Made by a program: the position numbers and the translations under genes. Positions 1 through 9,047 of a stretch of DNA of 64,000 nt are shown here, piece by piece; positions within the stretch are counted from its first letter, which is position 1, and each line of letters begins with the position of its first letter. The DNA comes from Sulfurimonas sp. (GTDB taxonomy: Bacteria > Campylobacterota > Campylobacteria > Campylobacterales > Sulfurimonadaceae), in NCBI GenBank assembly GCA_021732045.1, contig JAKFWK010000003.1, positions 367,659-431,658 on the forward strand, in the 5' to 3' direction. The notes below the pieces were generated by a model. It saw only the letters and a program-made list of their open reading frames with translations, was not told where the DNA came from and did no database searches.

Positions 1-866
1 TTCTCATCGAGGCTTATCGTCACATCAGATACATAGATGAAAAGAACAACAAACAAAGAGAGCTATCAACAGAACAGTTGAAGTTTTTAAACGAAGATAC
101 ATTCTTTGGAAATGAAAAAACTCCGCTTAGCTATGTAATGGGTGTTATGAATATGATACTTCACGGAGTTGAATCACCAAACATCGCAAAAGCCAATACT
201 CTTACAAAAGATATAAGAGGATTAGAGGAAAAAGATAGATTTGATTGTATCTTGGCAAATCCTCCTTTTGGTGGAAAAGAGAACGACAGCATCCAACAAA
301 ACTTCCCTATAAAGTCCAATGCTACTGAGTTGCTCTTTTTACAACACATGATGAACTACCTCAAGTTAAATGGCAGATGCGGTGTTGTTATTCCTGAGGG
401 TGTTTTGTTTCAAACGAACAATGCCTTTAAAGCAGTCAAACAAGAGCTTTTAGAGCGTTTTAATGTTCATACGATACTTTCACTCCCAGCAGGTATATTT
501 TTACCATACAGCGGTGTTAAAACAAATGTAATCTTTTTTGATAGAAACGGCTCAACTTCTGATATATTTTACTATGAAGTAAACCCGCCATATAAACTTA
601 CAAAGAACAAACCCATCCAATACGAGCACTTCAAAGAGTTCTTAGATGTATGGGAAGCTAGAACACTTACGGATAACTCTTGGATAGTCAATGTCAATGA
701 CATAAAAGATTTTGACATATCGGCTAAAAATCCTAACAATATTGAAACAATAGAACATAAATCACCGATTGAATTGGTAGAGAACATCAAACTCAATAAC
801 ATCGAGATCAATGACTTAATGGACGAGATAGAAGCCATTTTAGTTGGAAAAGATATTAATGAGTGA
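1..866 (+). CDS. hsdM: Type I restriction-modification DNA methyltransferase subunit, C-terminal part
   Basis: The reading frame is open from the window edge, so the N-terminal part, including the SAM-binding motif I, lies outside. The visible part has the N6-adenine methylase catalytic motif IV NPPFGG at about 258-275 and the HsdM-typical segments GVMNMILHGVESPNI and GRCGVVIPEGVLF. HsdM methylates adenine as part of an M2S complex and is needed for type I restriction. Its stop codon overlaps the hsdS start by 8 nt, so the two are translationally coupled. A TTG at 78 is only an internal start candidate, because the family homology continues upstream of it. The family call is firm; the recognition sequence cannot be told. 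Confidence 0.93.
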   Translation, partial: LIEAYRHIRYIDEKNNKQRELSTEQLKFLNEDTFFGNEKTPLSYVMGVMNMILHGVESPNIAKANTLTKDIRGLEEKDRFDCILANPPFGGKENDSIQQNFPIKSNATELLFLQHMMNYLKLNGRCGVVIPEGVLFQTNNAFKAVKQELLERFNVHTILSLPAGIFLPYSGVKTNVIFFDRNGSTSDIFYYEVNPPYKLTKNKPIQYEHFKEFLDVWEARTLTDNSWIVNVNDIKDFDISAKNPNNIETIEHKSPIELVENIKLNNIEINDLMDEIEAILVGKDINE

Positions 867-2043
867 AATGAATTACTATCAGTTTAATAAGATTACTAAA
901 TTTATAGATTATAGAGGAAAAACTCCTAAAAAAACAGAATATGGAATTCCACTTATTACAGCAAAAAATATCAAGTTTGGTTATTTGTCAGAGCAACCAA
1001 AGGAATTTATTTCCGAAGATGATTATGATGGGTGGATGACTAGAGGCATACCAAAAAGTGGTGATATCCTTTTTACAACTGAAGCACCATTAGGAAATGT
1101 ATGTTTGTTAAATACAAATGAGAAAAGAGCTTTTGCTCAAAGAGCAATTATTTTTCAGCCAATTAGTGATGATACATATATTTCAAAATATTTATTTTAT
1201 TATTTAATGTCTCCACCATTTATGGAGGAGTTGGATTCAAAAAAAACAGGTACTACTGTAAAAGGTATAAAATCATCAATACTTAAAAAGTTTCAAATAC
1301 CACTACCACCACTTTCAGAACAACAAAGAATAGTTTCTAAATTGAATCTACTCTTTGAAAAGATAGATAAATCAATAGCCCTGCATCAAAAAAATATGGA
1401 TGAAGCTGATGTCTTTATGGGAAGTGTTTTGAATGATGTTTTTGGAGAGTTGGAAGAAAAATATCCAATTAAGACTGTTGATGAAATCAGTACAAATGTA
1501 AGATATGGATATACAGATAGTGCTAAAGACAAAGGAAACGCTGTTTTTATTCGTATTACTGATATTAATGAAAATGGAAACTTCAAGGATAATTTTGTAT
1601 ATGTTGATATAGCTGAGAAAGACTTGGATAGATTTAGACTTTACAAAGGCGATATATTAGTTGCTCGAAGTGGTGCAACTGCTGGAAAAGTAGCTTTATT
1701 TGATTTAGATTTTGTATCCGTATTTGCTTCTTATTTAATAAGAATTCAACCGAATAATGAAATGGATTCATCATTTTTGTTTTATTTTTGTCATTCTCCA
1801 AAATATTGGGAACAACTAAATCAAATTAAAGTTGGTGGAGCTCAACCAAATGTTAATGCTACAAATCTAAAAGAAATAAAAATTGGAACTCCACCTCTCT
1901 CAATCCAACAAAAAGTTGTAAAATATTTAGATGAAATTTCAGAAAAAATAGAAAAAGTAAAATCAGTTCAAAAAGAGAAAATGGATAGCCTTAAAGCATT
2001 AAAAGCTTCCATCCTGGACCAAGCCTTCAGGGGAGAACTGTAA
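859..2043 (+). CDS. hsdS: Type I restriction-modification specificity subunit
   Basis: This 394-residue protein has the two-repeat layout of HsdS. Target recognition domain 1 covers about residues 1-145 and ends in PLPPLSEQQRIVSKL followed by a helical spacer. Domain 2 covers about 195-345 and ends in PPLSIQQKVVKYLDEI and a second helix that finishes AFRGEL. HsdS reads the bipartite target and positions HsdM. ATG 859 is preferred over the TTG at 844 because it overlaps the hsdM stop, as in other hsd operons. The stop overlaps the start of the next gene by one base, so three genes form one operon. No hsdR is seen in the window; it may lie upstream. Confidence 0.92.
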   Translation: MSEMNYYQFNKITKFIDYRGKTPKKTEYGIPLITAKNIKFGYLSEQPKEFISEDDYDGWMTRGIPKSGDILFTTEAPLGNVCLLNTNEKRAFAQRAIIFQPISDDTYISKYLFYYLMSPPFMEELDSKKTGTTVKGIKSSILKKFQIPLPPLSEQQRIVSKLNLLFEKIDKSIALHQKNMDEADVFMGSVLNDVFGELEEKYPIKTVDEISTNVRYGYTDSAKDKGNAVFIRITDINENGNFKDNFVYVDIAEKDLDRFRLYKGDILVARSGATAGKVALFDLDFVSVFASYLIRIQPNNEMDSSFLFYFCHSPKYWEQLNQIKVGGAQPNVNATNLKEIKIGTPPLSIQQKVVKYLDEISEKIEKVKSVQKEKMDSLKALKASILDQAFRGEL

Positions 2044-2588
2044 TGGATATAGGAGCAATAGGAATAGGTGCTATCATCGGTTCAGTACTTGCAGTAGGAA
2101 CAAATCTATTTATCGCTCAGCGAAACCGAACGAGAGACGATATAAAAGAACGATTGGAAAAACTTTATATTCCTATGAAAAGAGTATTGCAAAAACCTAA
2201 TGCCATGCAAAACAAGTATGAAACATTTTTAGAACTTGAAAAATTATATGCCGAATACGAGCATTTGACATCTCCCATGTTGATCTACACGATGGATGAC
2301 ATTGTAGACACTTACCATTCTCTGCTACAAGAAAATTTGACGGAGAGTGAGATAGAGGAGAAAATTACGACGGGTAGTTTTAGAAGCTACAAAGATACAC
2401 CGCGAGACTTTAGCCAGATTATGTATGATGTTTATGGCATAGTAGATGCAAATGTTGATGAGTTGTTGAGACAGTATCGAGGCGGTTTTAAACTCTATGT
2501 TTTAAACTTTTTACAGTCATTTCAATCATCTCCCTATTCTGCAAAAGAGCATAAAAAAGGATATTTAGGCTATGGGAATGATGATTAA
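2043..2588 (+). CDS. Membrane-anchored hypothetical protein in the hsd operon
   Basis: I do not recognise a named family. The 181-residue product starts with one hydrophobic segment (about residues 3-24, rich in G, I and A). A charged, helical cytoplasmic part follows, with RDDIKERLEKLYIPM and several acidic stretches. The ATG overlaps the hsdS stop by one base (TAATG), so expression is coupled to the restriction-modification operon. A membrane anchor is unusual for an hsd accessory gene. It could be an island passenger or a modulator of restriction; the sequence does not decide this. Confidence 0.7.
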   Translation: MDIGAIGIGAIIGSVLAVGTNLFIAQRNRTRDDIKERLEKLYIPMKRVLQKPNAMQNKYETFLELEKLYAEYEHLTSPMLIYTMDDIVDTYHSLLQENLTESEIEEKITTGSFRSYKDTPRDFSQIMYDVYGIVDANVDELLRQYRGGFKLYVLNFLQSFQSSPYSAKEHKKGYLGYGNDD

Positions 2589-2655
2589 GATAGAAATGAG
2601 AATCAGAACAGAACTTTAGGCATAATAATAGATAAAGTTGACAAAGTTATCTATA

Positions 2656-2689
2656 TATGATAATATTTGTGATAGTATTTATTATCATA
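2656..2689. promoter_or_regulatory. Palindromic operator upstream of the HTH/AbiEii pair
   Basis: Perfect 10-bp arms TATGATAATA and TATTATCATA are separated by 14 bp and lie 13 bp before the start codon of the HTH gene. The position suits autorepression by that HTH protein, as in most toxin-antitoxin operons. Binding is inferred. Confidence 0.6.
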
Positions 2690-2701
2690 GTAGGATAACT
2701 T

Positions 2702-3274
2702 ATGATTGCCCCGATAGACTTTATAAAAGAAAAATATATAAATCCAAATAAAATCACTCAAGACAAGTTATGCGAGTCGCTTGATATTGGTAAAAAAACA
2801 ATAAGTGAACTGTACCAGCATAAAAGAGGTTTTACAATCCATACCGCTAAAAAATTTGCTAAGTTTTTTAATATAAAATCTGAGTTTATTTTAATGAAGC
2901 AGTTAGAGTATGATTTGTTTAATGATAAAGAAGAGTATGCTAGTATTAAACCTTTTAAAGTTATAAATGAAGAGGAAGCAAAGTTAAATACCGCAAAGTG
3001 GATATTAGCTACCATAAACAACTCTATTAGTGATAAAAATATGCACTATAGTGTTAATGATTTATATCAAATCTTTACAGGCGATAAAATTGATAAAAAA
3101 TACAACTATGCGATAACTACACTTTTTAAAGAAGCCTCATATGAAGATGTTATCAAGTATTGCGAACTATATAAAATCAAAAAAAGTGCCATAAAAAGAG
3201 TTTATGAGTATTATTTAGATCAGTTCAATGCAAAGGCAATAAAAGAGTATGAGTGGCTATTTGAAGAACTTTAA
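2702..3274 (+). CDS. HTH antitoxin-like protein paired with an AbiEii-type toxin
   Basis: This 190-residue protein has an N-terminal XRE/HigA-like helix-turn-helix (about residues 15-65: TQDKLCESLDIGKKTISELYQ, then HTAKKFAKFFNIKSEFIL). The C-terminal half is helical, charged and not recognised. The gene overlaps the downstream nucleotidyltransferase-like gene by 26 nt, which is typical of a toxin-antitoxin operon with the antitoxin first. A 34-bp dyad before the gene is a likely self-operator. Classical AbiEi antitoxins have a winged helix rather than this HigA-like domain, so this is a variant pairing. The antitoxin role is inferred from gene order. Confidence 0.75.
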   Translation: MIAPIDFIKEKYINPNKITQDKLCESLDIGKKTISELYQHKRGFTIHTAKKFAKFFNIKSEFILMKQLEYDLFNDKEEYASIKPFKVINEEEAKLNTAKWILATINNSISDKNMHYSVNDLYQIFTGDKIDKKYNYAITTLFKEASYEDVIKYCELYKIKKSAIKRVYEYYLDQFNAKAIKEYEWLFEEL

Positions 3275-3947
3275 AATACAGATAGAGGCACTAAATAAGG
3301 TCTACTATGAGTTGATACAAGGCATTGAAAATCAAGCTAGCCTTAAAAACTGGTGGGTTTTTGGTGGTGGAACTGCTTTGGCAATGTTTCATTTTAACCA
3401 TAGAAAATCTTTTGATATAGATATTTTTGTAACGGAAGCTCAAGTTTTTGATTTTTTAAATCCTAAGTGGTATATAGATGAGACAACGCTATTTGACCAA
3501 ACTGAGTACAGATTTGATGGTATGAACAATCATGTACAATTAAAAACCAGAGATGGCATAAAAGTAGATTTTTTACTCAATGAAGCAATCATAAACAGAC
3601 CTGTTTTAAACACAATGATACCGCTTGATTTTGAGCTGTACTATGAAAGTATTGAGGATATAATCGCTAAAAAGGTCAAGTGGAGAAAAGAAGACAATTT
3701 AACAAGAGATATTTTTGATTTAGCAGTTGCTATTTCAAAAAATGATAACATATTAAAAGACCTAATTGAATCCAGATTTGTAACTTATGAAGATTTAGAT
3801 AAATTGAGTGAAAGTTTAGATTCTCTCAATTTGGATCTATATAAATTGGAACTTGAAAAAATAGAGCCGCAAGGTGATGAGTATTTAGATATAGCAAACA
3901 GAGCGAAAGAGATTATTCAGGCAAATATAAAAGAGTTACAAGCGTAG
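3249..3947 (+). CDS. AbiEii/AbiGii-type nucleotidyltransferase, putative toxin
   Basis: The 232-residue product carries the MNT nucleotidyltransferase signature near residues 36-60. GGGTALAMFHFNHR is followed by SFDIDIF, which supplies the G-G and D-x-D metal-binding residues. Downstream, EDIIAKKVKWRKEDNLTRDIFDL is the helical segment typical of the AbiEii (DUF1814) family. Such proteins are abortive-infection or toxin-antitoxin effectors that transfer nucleotides to RNA. ATG 3249 lies inside the upstream HTH gene, a 26-nt overlap that indicates coupling. The RNA target is unknown. Confidence 0.85.
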   Translation: MSGYLKNFKIQIEALNKVYYELIQGIENQASLKNWWVFGGGTALAMFHFNHRKSFDIDIFVTEAQVFDFLNPKWYIDETTLFDQTEYRFDGMNNHVQLKTRDGIKVDFLLNEAIINRPVLNTMIPLDFELYYESIEDIIAKKVKWRKEDNLTRDIFDLAVAISKNDNILKDLIESRFVTYEDLDKLSESLDSLNLDLYKLELEKIEPQGDEYLDIANRAKEIIQANIKELQA

Positions 3948-4226
3948 ATGTAAGTACAAAATTCATAGATAAGGAGACCGTTAAATATTTTGAACACTCT
4001 CGTCAAATTAGTTAACATGGATATCAGTGAGACCGTTCAGAGTTTTGTGTCAGTAACCGATAGTCATTAAAATTATATCATATTCAATTTTGAGTCAGTA
4101 TTTCTAAGAAAGTTCCAAAACCTACAGGTTAAGTAACAGTCTAAATTATTTGTAGCATTAATAGAATGCTAATAATATTTTTTAGAAAATTTTCTATAAG
4201 AAACCTCTACAGTAGTATTAAAAGTT
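3948..4226. other. Intergenic region with a weak terminator-like hairpin
   Basis: No gene is seen in about 280 bp. At 4154-4170 AGCATT and AATGCT form a 6-bp stem with a 5-nt loop, followed by an A/T-rich stretch ending in six T, so it may end the toxin-antitoxin transcript. The rest shows no clear structure. Confidence 0.4.
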
Positions 4227-5090
4227 TTATTTATAATCTTGTACTACTTTATACTTTATTGAGATATTTGTGGCATCTAATACTTCAATTCTTAAACCTT
4301 TAAATCCTATCATCGTTGTACCATTTGAATTAATCTCGTATTCTATATCTTGTGTAAATGCAGGTCTTGCTAAGTTATCTTTAAATTCTCTAAAAGACAC
4401 TTTTATCTGATTCCCTATTTTTCCTTGATACAACACAAGATATTTAAAAGAATCCTCGACAAAAGTAGGTGGTGTTCGTTTTGTGTAATAAGGAACAGGC
4501 TTTACTAATTTATACGCATTCTCATAATAATCGTCAAAGATATAGTTAAAAGTTCCTGTTTTATTCAAGTCTAAAAAACAATATTCTCCATACTGAAATT
4601 CATTCATTTTAAAACCACAGAGTGCATACATTTTCTTATCATTAGATATCCGGAGGACATCATTAATTGTGACTTTTTTAGACTTTATATAACCTTCTTC
4701 CGTAGTAATACTGTTTGGTGTAATATTGTCTACAAAATTATTTATCATGCCAGTTAATGCTGCATTTTTTTGAACTTCAATGGATTTTTCTTTATTTTTT
4801 CCAGAAATAATATCTTGCAAGGTAAGATTATCCGAAATATAATCAGTAGAGGCATCTTTTAATTGAACCGTTTTTGTATCATAAAAATACAAGTTTTGTT
4901 TTTCGTAGATATTTTCTCCTACTTCCGCTACATTAATGGTATTAAGCTCTGGTATATGTTGAATAAACTTACCATTTTTAAGATTTGAATCGTGATACAA
5001 GGAAAAAGTTGTTTTTTCTTGATTAGGAATAGGATTTACACACCCATGAAATAATAATGTTACAAATAGCATAAAAGAAAATTTCAACAT
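4227..5090 (-). CDS. Predicted lipoprotein of unknown function
   Basis: The 287-residue product begins with a short positively charged start, a hydrophobic core and the lipobox-like LLFHGC, with Cys 16 the likely lipidated residue. The mature part is polar, with a segment of alternating hydrophobic residues towards the C-terminus that may be beta-rich. No named family is recognised. A ribosome-binding sequence AAGGTG precedes ATG 5090. It stands alone between the toxin-antitoxin pair and the integrase and is probably island cargo. Confidence 0.7.
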   Translation of the reverse strand: MLKFSFMLFVTLLFHGCVNPIPNQEKTTFSLYHDSNLKNGKFIQHIPELNTINVAEVGENIYEKQNLYFYDTKTVQLKDASTDYISDNLTLQDIISGKNKEKSIEVQKNAALTGMINNFVDNITPNSITTEEGYIKSKKVTINDVLRISNDKKMYALCGFKMNEFQYGEYCFLDLNKTGTFNYIFDDYYENAYKLVKPVPYYTKRTPPTFVEDSFKYLVLYQGKIGNQIKVSFREFKDNLARPAFTQDIEYEINSNGTTMIGFKGLRIEVLDATNISIKYKVVQDYK

Positions 5091-5406
5091 TGTGTCACCT
5101 TATAATATTTTTATTTCATTATACATTTTTAAACTAACTCTTTGCTTATAATATGTTAGCCCCATGTAAAAAAATTTATTAGAAAATCATCATCCGATTA
5201 TGAATAATTATAAGTTTACTCTACACTATAATTTTTAATCTCTCTTATAAGCAGATGCTTATTAATTCAACAATCTCTTATATTTGGAACACAAAATACT
5301 CAAGTGAGCTTTGCGTGTTCCATAAAGTGTTCAAAAAGTAAATTTTACGGATTCCCATAAACTCTAAGAAGTTTTTGAACAGCAAAAGTTAAATACTATC
5401 TTGTGT
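5091..5406. other. Intergenic region with inverted repeat, left of the integrase
   Basis: No gene is seen. A 7-bp inverted repeat GGAACAC/GTGTTCC at 5286-5321 with a 22-nt loop lies about 85 bp beyond the integrase stop. It may be an integrase or terminator structure; it lacks a clear T-tract. Confidence 0.35.
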
Positions 5407-6501
5407 TTATCGGGTAATAATGCCTAAAAATGTATCTACGGCTTGTTTAGCCATTAATTCTTTTTGATTACTATATCTCTGTGTTGTAGTGATTTTGGAA
5501 TGTCCTAGAGCTTTTGAGATATATTCTAATGGTACATTGTTATTAACAAGAGTAAAACCTAGTAAGTGCCTAAAATCATGTAGCTTCATGTCAGTAATAC
5601 CAGCATTTTCCTTTATTCTTTTCCATAGCCTTGCGGGAAAGGTAAAAAAAGCTTTATCAGTTTTAGGAGACACAAATACTAATCCACTCTCTTTCCTTTC
5701 TAAATATTTAAAGTGTTCAATCAACTCATCATCAAGTGCAAAAGTAAGGTTTTTTCTAATTTTTGACTGAGAGTCTTTGATTGTATAGATTTTGTTCTCA
5801 AAGTTTATATTAGACCAATCTAAACTCAGTACTTCCCCAGCTCTTCTACCACGCAATAAAAACATAAACATAAGTCTGTATTGATTGTCTGCTATTTTCA
5901 TTATTTCTTCAACTAGAGCTTTAGCTTTATCATCTGGCAGTGTAAAATATTTGTTAGCATCATAATCAGGAAACTTTAGACCTTTAATTATGTTCTTTGT
6001 GATAATGTTTTTTTCAATTGCATCATTAAATATTGGAGAGAAACAAGTCTTTATAGTCTCTATGAAACTTGGCTTATTACCATTCCTAACCATAGTGTTT
6101 ATTACTTTTTGAAAATCATCTTTTGTGATCTGTTTAAGTTTCTTGGATTTTAGTTGTTGTGGTATATGATTGCTAAAGAATGATTTATATATAGTGATTT
6201 TTTGCGGAGATAATAAAGAGCCACTTTCTTTAAAGTTCATATATTCATTAAAATATGATTTAAGTGTTGGATTGTCCTGAATTCTGATAGAGTCACCATT
6301 CTTTAATTTTTGTATTAATTCATTTCTTTTTTGAAAAGCAATAGATGGATTTGTTCTTATTGCGTCATTTGAATAGCCGACTATTTGCTCAGTATCTATT
6401 AGACCGACAATTTTAATTCTAGCGATATAAGTTCTTACCTTTGATTGGCTATCTTCTTTATAATAAACACCTGCAAATTTTGTTTTAATTAGCTTGGACA
6501 T
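5407..6501 (-). CDS. Tyrosine recombinase (integrase) of the tRNA-Val island
   Basis: This phage-type integrase has about 364 residues. An N-terminal SAM-like core-binding domain occupies about residues 65-165 and the catalytic domain about 185-360. The catalytic residues are visible: Arg in RGRRAGEVLSLDW, HDFRH for the H-x-x-R box, LGHSKITTTQRYS for the second His and the nucleophilic Tyr. Such enzymes recombine attP with attB at tRNA 3' ends. The gene starts about 130 bp from tRNA-Val and reads away from it, the usual layout of a tRNA-anchored island. ATG 6501 is preferred over the TTG two codons upstream. Confidence 0.93.
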   Translation of the reverse strand: MSKLIKTKFAGVYYKEDSQSKVRTYIARIKIVGLIDTEQIVGYSNDAIRTNPSIAFQKRNELIQKLKNGDSIRIQDNPTLKSYFNEYMNFKESGSLLSPQKITIYKSFFSNHIPQQLKSKKLKQITKDDFQKVINTMVRNGNKPSFIETIKTCFSPIFNDAIEKNIITKNIIKGLKFPDYDANKYFTLPDDKAKALVEEIMKIADNQYRLMFMFLLRGRRAGEVLSLDWSNINFENKIYTIKDSQSKIRKNLTFALDDELIEHFKYLERKESGLVFVSPKTDKAFFTFPARLWKRIKENAGITDMKLHDFRHLLGFTLVNNNVPLEYISKALGHSKITTTQRYSNQKELMAKQAVDTFLGIITR

Positions 6502-6630
6502 AATCAAACTTCAAATCAGAAAGATTCTACCACACTTTTTTATCAGTAATTAGTAGTAAAAGGATATATTGACATTATAACAAGTAAAACATAAGGAGTG
6601 CTAAAAGTAGCAGTTAGTAGTAATAAATGA

Positions 6631-6706
6631 TGGTGCTCACAACTGGACTCGAACCAGTGACTTTTACCTTGTCGAGGTAACACTCTACCAACTGAGTTAT
6701 GCGAGC
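6631..6706 (-). tRNA. tRNA-Val(GAC)
   Basis: A full cloverleaf can be folded on the minus strand: acceptor GCTCGCA, D arm, anticodon stem TTACC/GGTAA with loop TCGACAA (anticodon GAC), T arm with TTCGAGT, and an encoded CCA at 6631-6633. Its 3' end faces the integrase, so it is the likely attachment site of the island on the left. Confidence 0.95.
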
Positions 6707-6824
6707 AAGAGCAGAATTCTATCAAAAAATACTTAAACTAATTTTTCTTATTTTTATCATAAAAAAAGCTATTAAGATTTTAAAGAAGAGCTTTTCTTTA
6801 CACTAAATTTATGTTTACTGAGTG

Positions 6825-6830
6825 TATAAT
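6825..6830 (+). promoter_or_regulatory. Likely -10 box of pckA
   Basis: TATAAT preceded by TG (extended -10 style) and followed by TCGCG lies 35 bp before the pckA start. There is no clear -35, as is common in Campylobacterota. Confidence 0.5.
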
Positions 6831-6864
6831 TCGCGTTAATTAAAAAGTGCTCAAAAGGTAAGTA

Positions 6865-8457
6865 ATGAGTTTGACTGAGTTGGAAGAAATAGGGATAAAA
6901 AATATTGGTAAAATCTATCATAACATCGGTTATGATGAGCTAATTCAACACGAACTTGAGAATAGTGAGTGCGCTATCACAAAAAAAGGTGTAACAGCGG
7001 TTGATACTGGAATTTTTACAGGCCGTAGCCCAAAAGACAAATATTTTGTTGATTGTGACCCATCAAACAAATATATTGCTTGGGGAGATGTAAATAAAAA
7101 GGTTGATGCTAAAGTTTTTGAGGAACTTCTCACTGTAGCCAAAGAACAGTTGTCAAATAAAGATATTTATGTAACAGATGTATATTGTGGAGCAAGTGCG
7201 GCATCAAAAAAATCTATTCGCTTTGTATCTGAAATAGCTTGGCAGTCCCATTTTGTAAAAAATATGTTTATTCGTCCAACAGAATCGGAACTAAGAACAT
7301 TTAAGTCAGACTTTACTGTGCTAAATGCTTGTAAGGCTGTAGACGCGAAGTTTAAAGAGCATGGGTTAAATTCTGAAGTATTTGTAATGTTTGATATTGA
7401 AAACAACATGGCAATTATTGGTGGAACTTGGTATGGTGGTGAGATGAAAAAAGGAATTTTTTCTATGATGAACTACTGGTTACCACTTGAGGGCAAACTC
7501 TCTATGCACTGTTCCGCAAATGTTGGCAAGGATGGTGACACAGCACTATTCTTTGGGTTAAGTGGAACTGGAAAAACAACTCTTTCAACAGATCCAAAAA
7601 GAAGATTAATAGGTGACGATGAGCATGGCTGGGATGATTATGGTGTTTTTAACTTTGAGGGTGGATGTTATGCCAAGGTAATAAACCTTGATCCAGATAG
7701 TGAACCTGAAATATTTTGCGCCATAAGAGAGGGTGCCCTGCTTGAAAATGTAGCTATGAATGAAGAGGGAGAAGTTGATTATAGTGATGATTCGAAGACT
7801 GAAAATACTCGCGTTTCTTACCCGATTGAGTTTATAGACAACCATGAGCCTTCACTTGGTGCCGATCATCCAAAAAATATTATATTTTTATCAGCAGATG
7901 CATTTGGTGTTTTACCGCCAGTTTCAAAGCTTACAAGAGAGCAGGCGATGTACTACTTTTTAAGTGGATACACTGCTAAGGTTGCTGGAACAGAGAGAGG
8001 TATAACCGAGCCTGTTGCGACATTTAGCTCATGTTTCGGCGAGGCATTTTTACCGTTACATCCAACAGTTTATGCGAAACTTTTAGGTGAAAAGATAGAT
8101 AAATATGGTGTTAATGTTTATTTAGTTAATACTGGCTGGACTGGTGGCGCTTATGGTGTTGGAAAAAGAATGAGCATCAGAGATACTCGCGCTTGTATTG
8201 ATGCTATTTTAGATGGAAGCATTAAAAACAGTGAGTTTATGACAACTAAAACCTTTAGATTAAGAGTTCCAAAAACGCTAAATAATGTAAATTCAGAGAT
8301 TCTAAATCCACGAAATGCATGGAAAGATGAGAGCGAATTCAAAAAAACAAGAGATACGCTTGCTAATATGTTTATTGAAAACTTTAAAAAATATCAACTA
8401 GAAAATAGTGAGTTTGATTACTCTGCTGCAGGTCCTAGAATAGTAAAAGAGGATTAA
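6865..8457 (+). CDS. pckA: Phosphoenolpyruvate carboxykinase (ATP)
   Basis: This is the cytosolic enzyme that converts oxaloacetate plus ATP to phosphoenolpyruvate, CO2 and ADP, the first step of gluconeogenesis. The 530-residue length is that of the ATP-dependent family. Visible motifs are TGRSPKDK near residue 52 (substrate site), the kinase-1a P-loop [11 protein letters not shown] near 233, the metal-binding [11 protein letters not shown] just after it, and [10 protein letters not shown] near 418. It is monocistronic, with a TATAAT box upstream and a strong terminator at its 3' end. In an autotroph it would supply hexose synthesis. Confidence 0.97.
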   Translation: MSLTELEEIGIKNIGKIYHNIGYDELIQHELENSECAITKKGVTAVDTGIFTGRSPKDKYFVDCDPSNKYIAWGDVNKKVDAKVFEELLTVAKEQLSNKDIYVTDVYCGASAASKKSIRFVSEIAWQSHFVKNMFIRPTESELRTFKSDFTVLNACKAVDAKFKEHGLNSEVFVMFDIENNMAIIGGTWYGGEMKKGIFSMMNYWLPLEGKLSMHCSANVGKDGDTALFFGLSGTGKTTLSTDPKRRLIGDDEHGWDDYGVFNFEGGCYAKVINLDPDSEPEIFCAIREGALLENVAMNEEGEVDYSDDSKTENTRVSYPIEFIDNHEPSLGADHPKNIIFLSADAFGVLPPVSKLTREQAMYYFLSGYTAKVAGTERGITEPVATFSSCFGEAFLPLHPTVYAKLLGEKIDKYGVNVYLVNTGWTGGAYGVGKRMSIRDTRACIDAILDGSIKNSEFMTTKTFRLRVPKTLNNVNSEILNPRNAWKDESEFKKTRDTLANMFIENFKKYQLENSEFDYSAAGPRIVKED

Positions 8458-8474
8458 GAAATCCTCTTTTTATT
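8445..8474. terminator. Intrinsic terminator between pckA and the DedA gene
   Basis: Perfect 11-bp arms AAAAGAGGATT and AATCCTCTTTT with a 4-nt loop span the pckA stop codon and are followed by T-rich sequence. It can act on both strands for the two convergent genes. Confidence 0.85.
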
Positions 8475-9040
8475 TATCTCTTTTTCTTTTTTGTCGCTTT
8501 TGTCATGTAAAGCCATAAACTACCACCAACTACGACTAAAACAATAGGTGCAACCCAAGGTTTATCGCTAACCAACCCAGCCATTCTTACCAAAAAAGCG
8601 CCAGAGTAGTAGCTTCCAAGTCCAAAAAATAGAGCCCAGATACCAGCTCCTAAAACATTCAATATTGCAAACTTTTTAAAATCATATTTTGTAAGTCCAA
8701 TTGCTATTGGCACTAACGATTTTAGTCCATAGATAAACTTTTTAATTATAATTATCCAAGAACCTCTCTTTTTCATCAAAACATGAACAAGGGCTAATTT
8801 TCTTCTGTGAGCTCTAAGTCCCTCCATCATAACGCTCTTTTGGTATTTCGCCATATAATAGAGTAAAAAATCACCAAGTGCGTTTGCAAAAAATGCTATT
8901 GCTATGGAAGTTGTAAGATCCATCTTTCCCATGTACGAGAGAACTCCAGCACCAAGCAGAGCAAAAAATCCGCCACCTAGCGAGTATAAAAATAGTCCTA
9001 CATAACCGTAAGTTGCTAAATTTCCAAATATATCTTCCAT
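8474..9040 (-). CDS. DedA family membrane protein
   Basis: The 188-residue, strongly hydrophobic protein has about four to five membrane segments and the DedA/VTT signatures. These are GDFLLYYMAKY near residue 57, and the conserved R and G residues of MKKRGSWIIIIKKFIYGLKSLVPIAIG near 88-115. The family scrambles or transports undecaprenyl phosphate or other lipids across the inner membrane. A lysine-rich tail (TKKKKR) follows the last segment. It lies just downstream of uvrB on the same strand and may be cotranscribed with it. Confidence 0.88.
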   Translation of the reverse strand: MEDIFGNLATYGYVGLFLYSLGGGFFALLGAGVLSYMGKMDLTTSIAIAFFANALGDFLLYYMAKYQKSVMMEGLRAHRRKLALVHVLMKKRGSWIIIIKKFIYGLKSLVPIAIGLTKYDFKKFAILNVLGAGIWALFFGLGSYYSGAFLVRMAGLVSDKPWVAPIVLVVVGGSLWLYMTKATKKKKR

Positions 9041-9047
9041 GTCTTTC

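Noticed and set aside
6631..6660. tRNA-Val end as the att site of the 17-kb element
   Set aside because: The 24-bp repeats at 44617 and 61695 match a tRNA-Leu end, not tRNA-Val.
6543..6725. Minus-strand open frame over the tRNA-Val gene
   Set aside because: It covers the tRNA and has no family resemblance; the tRNA fold explains the sequence.
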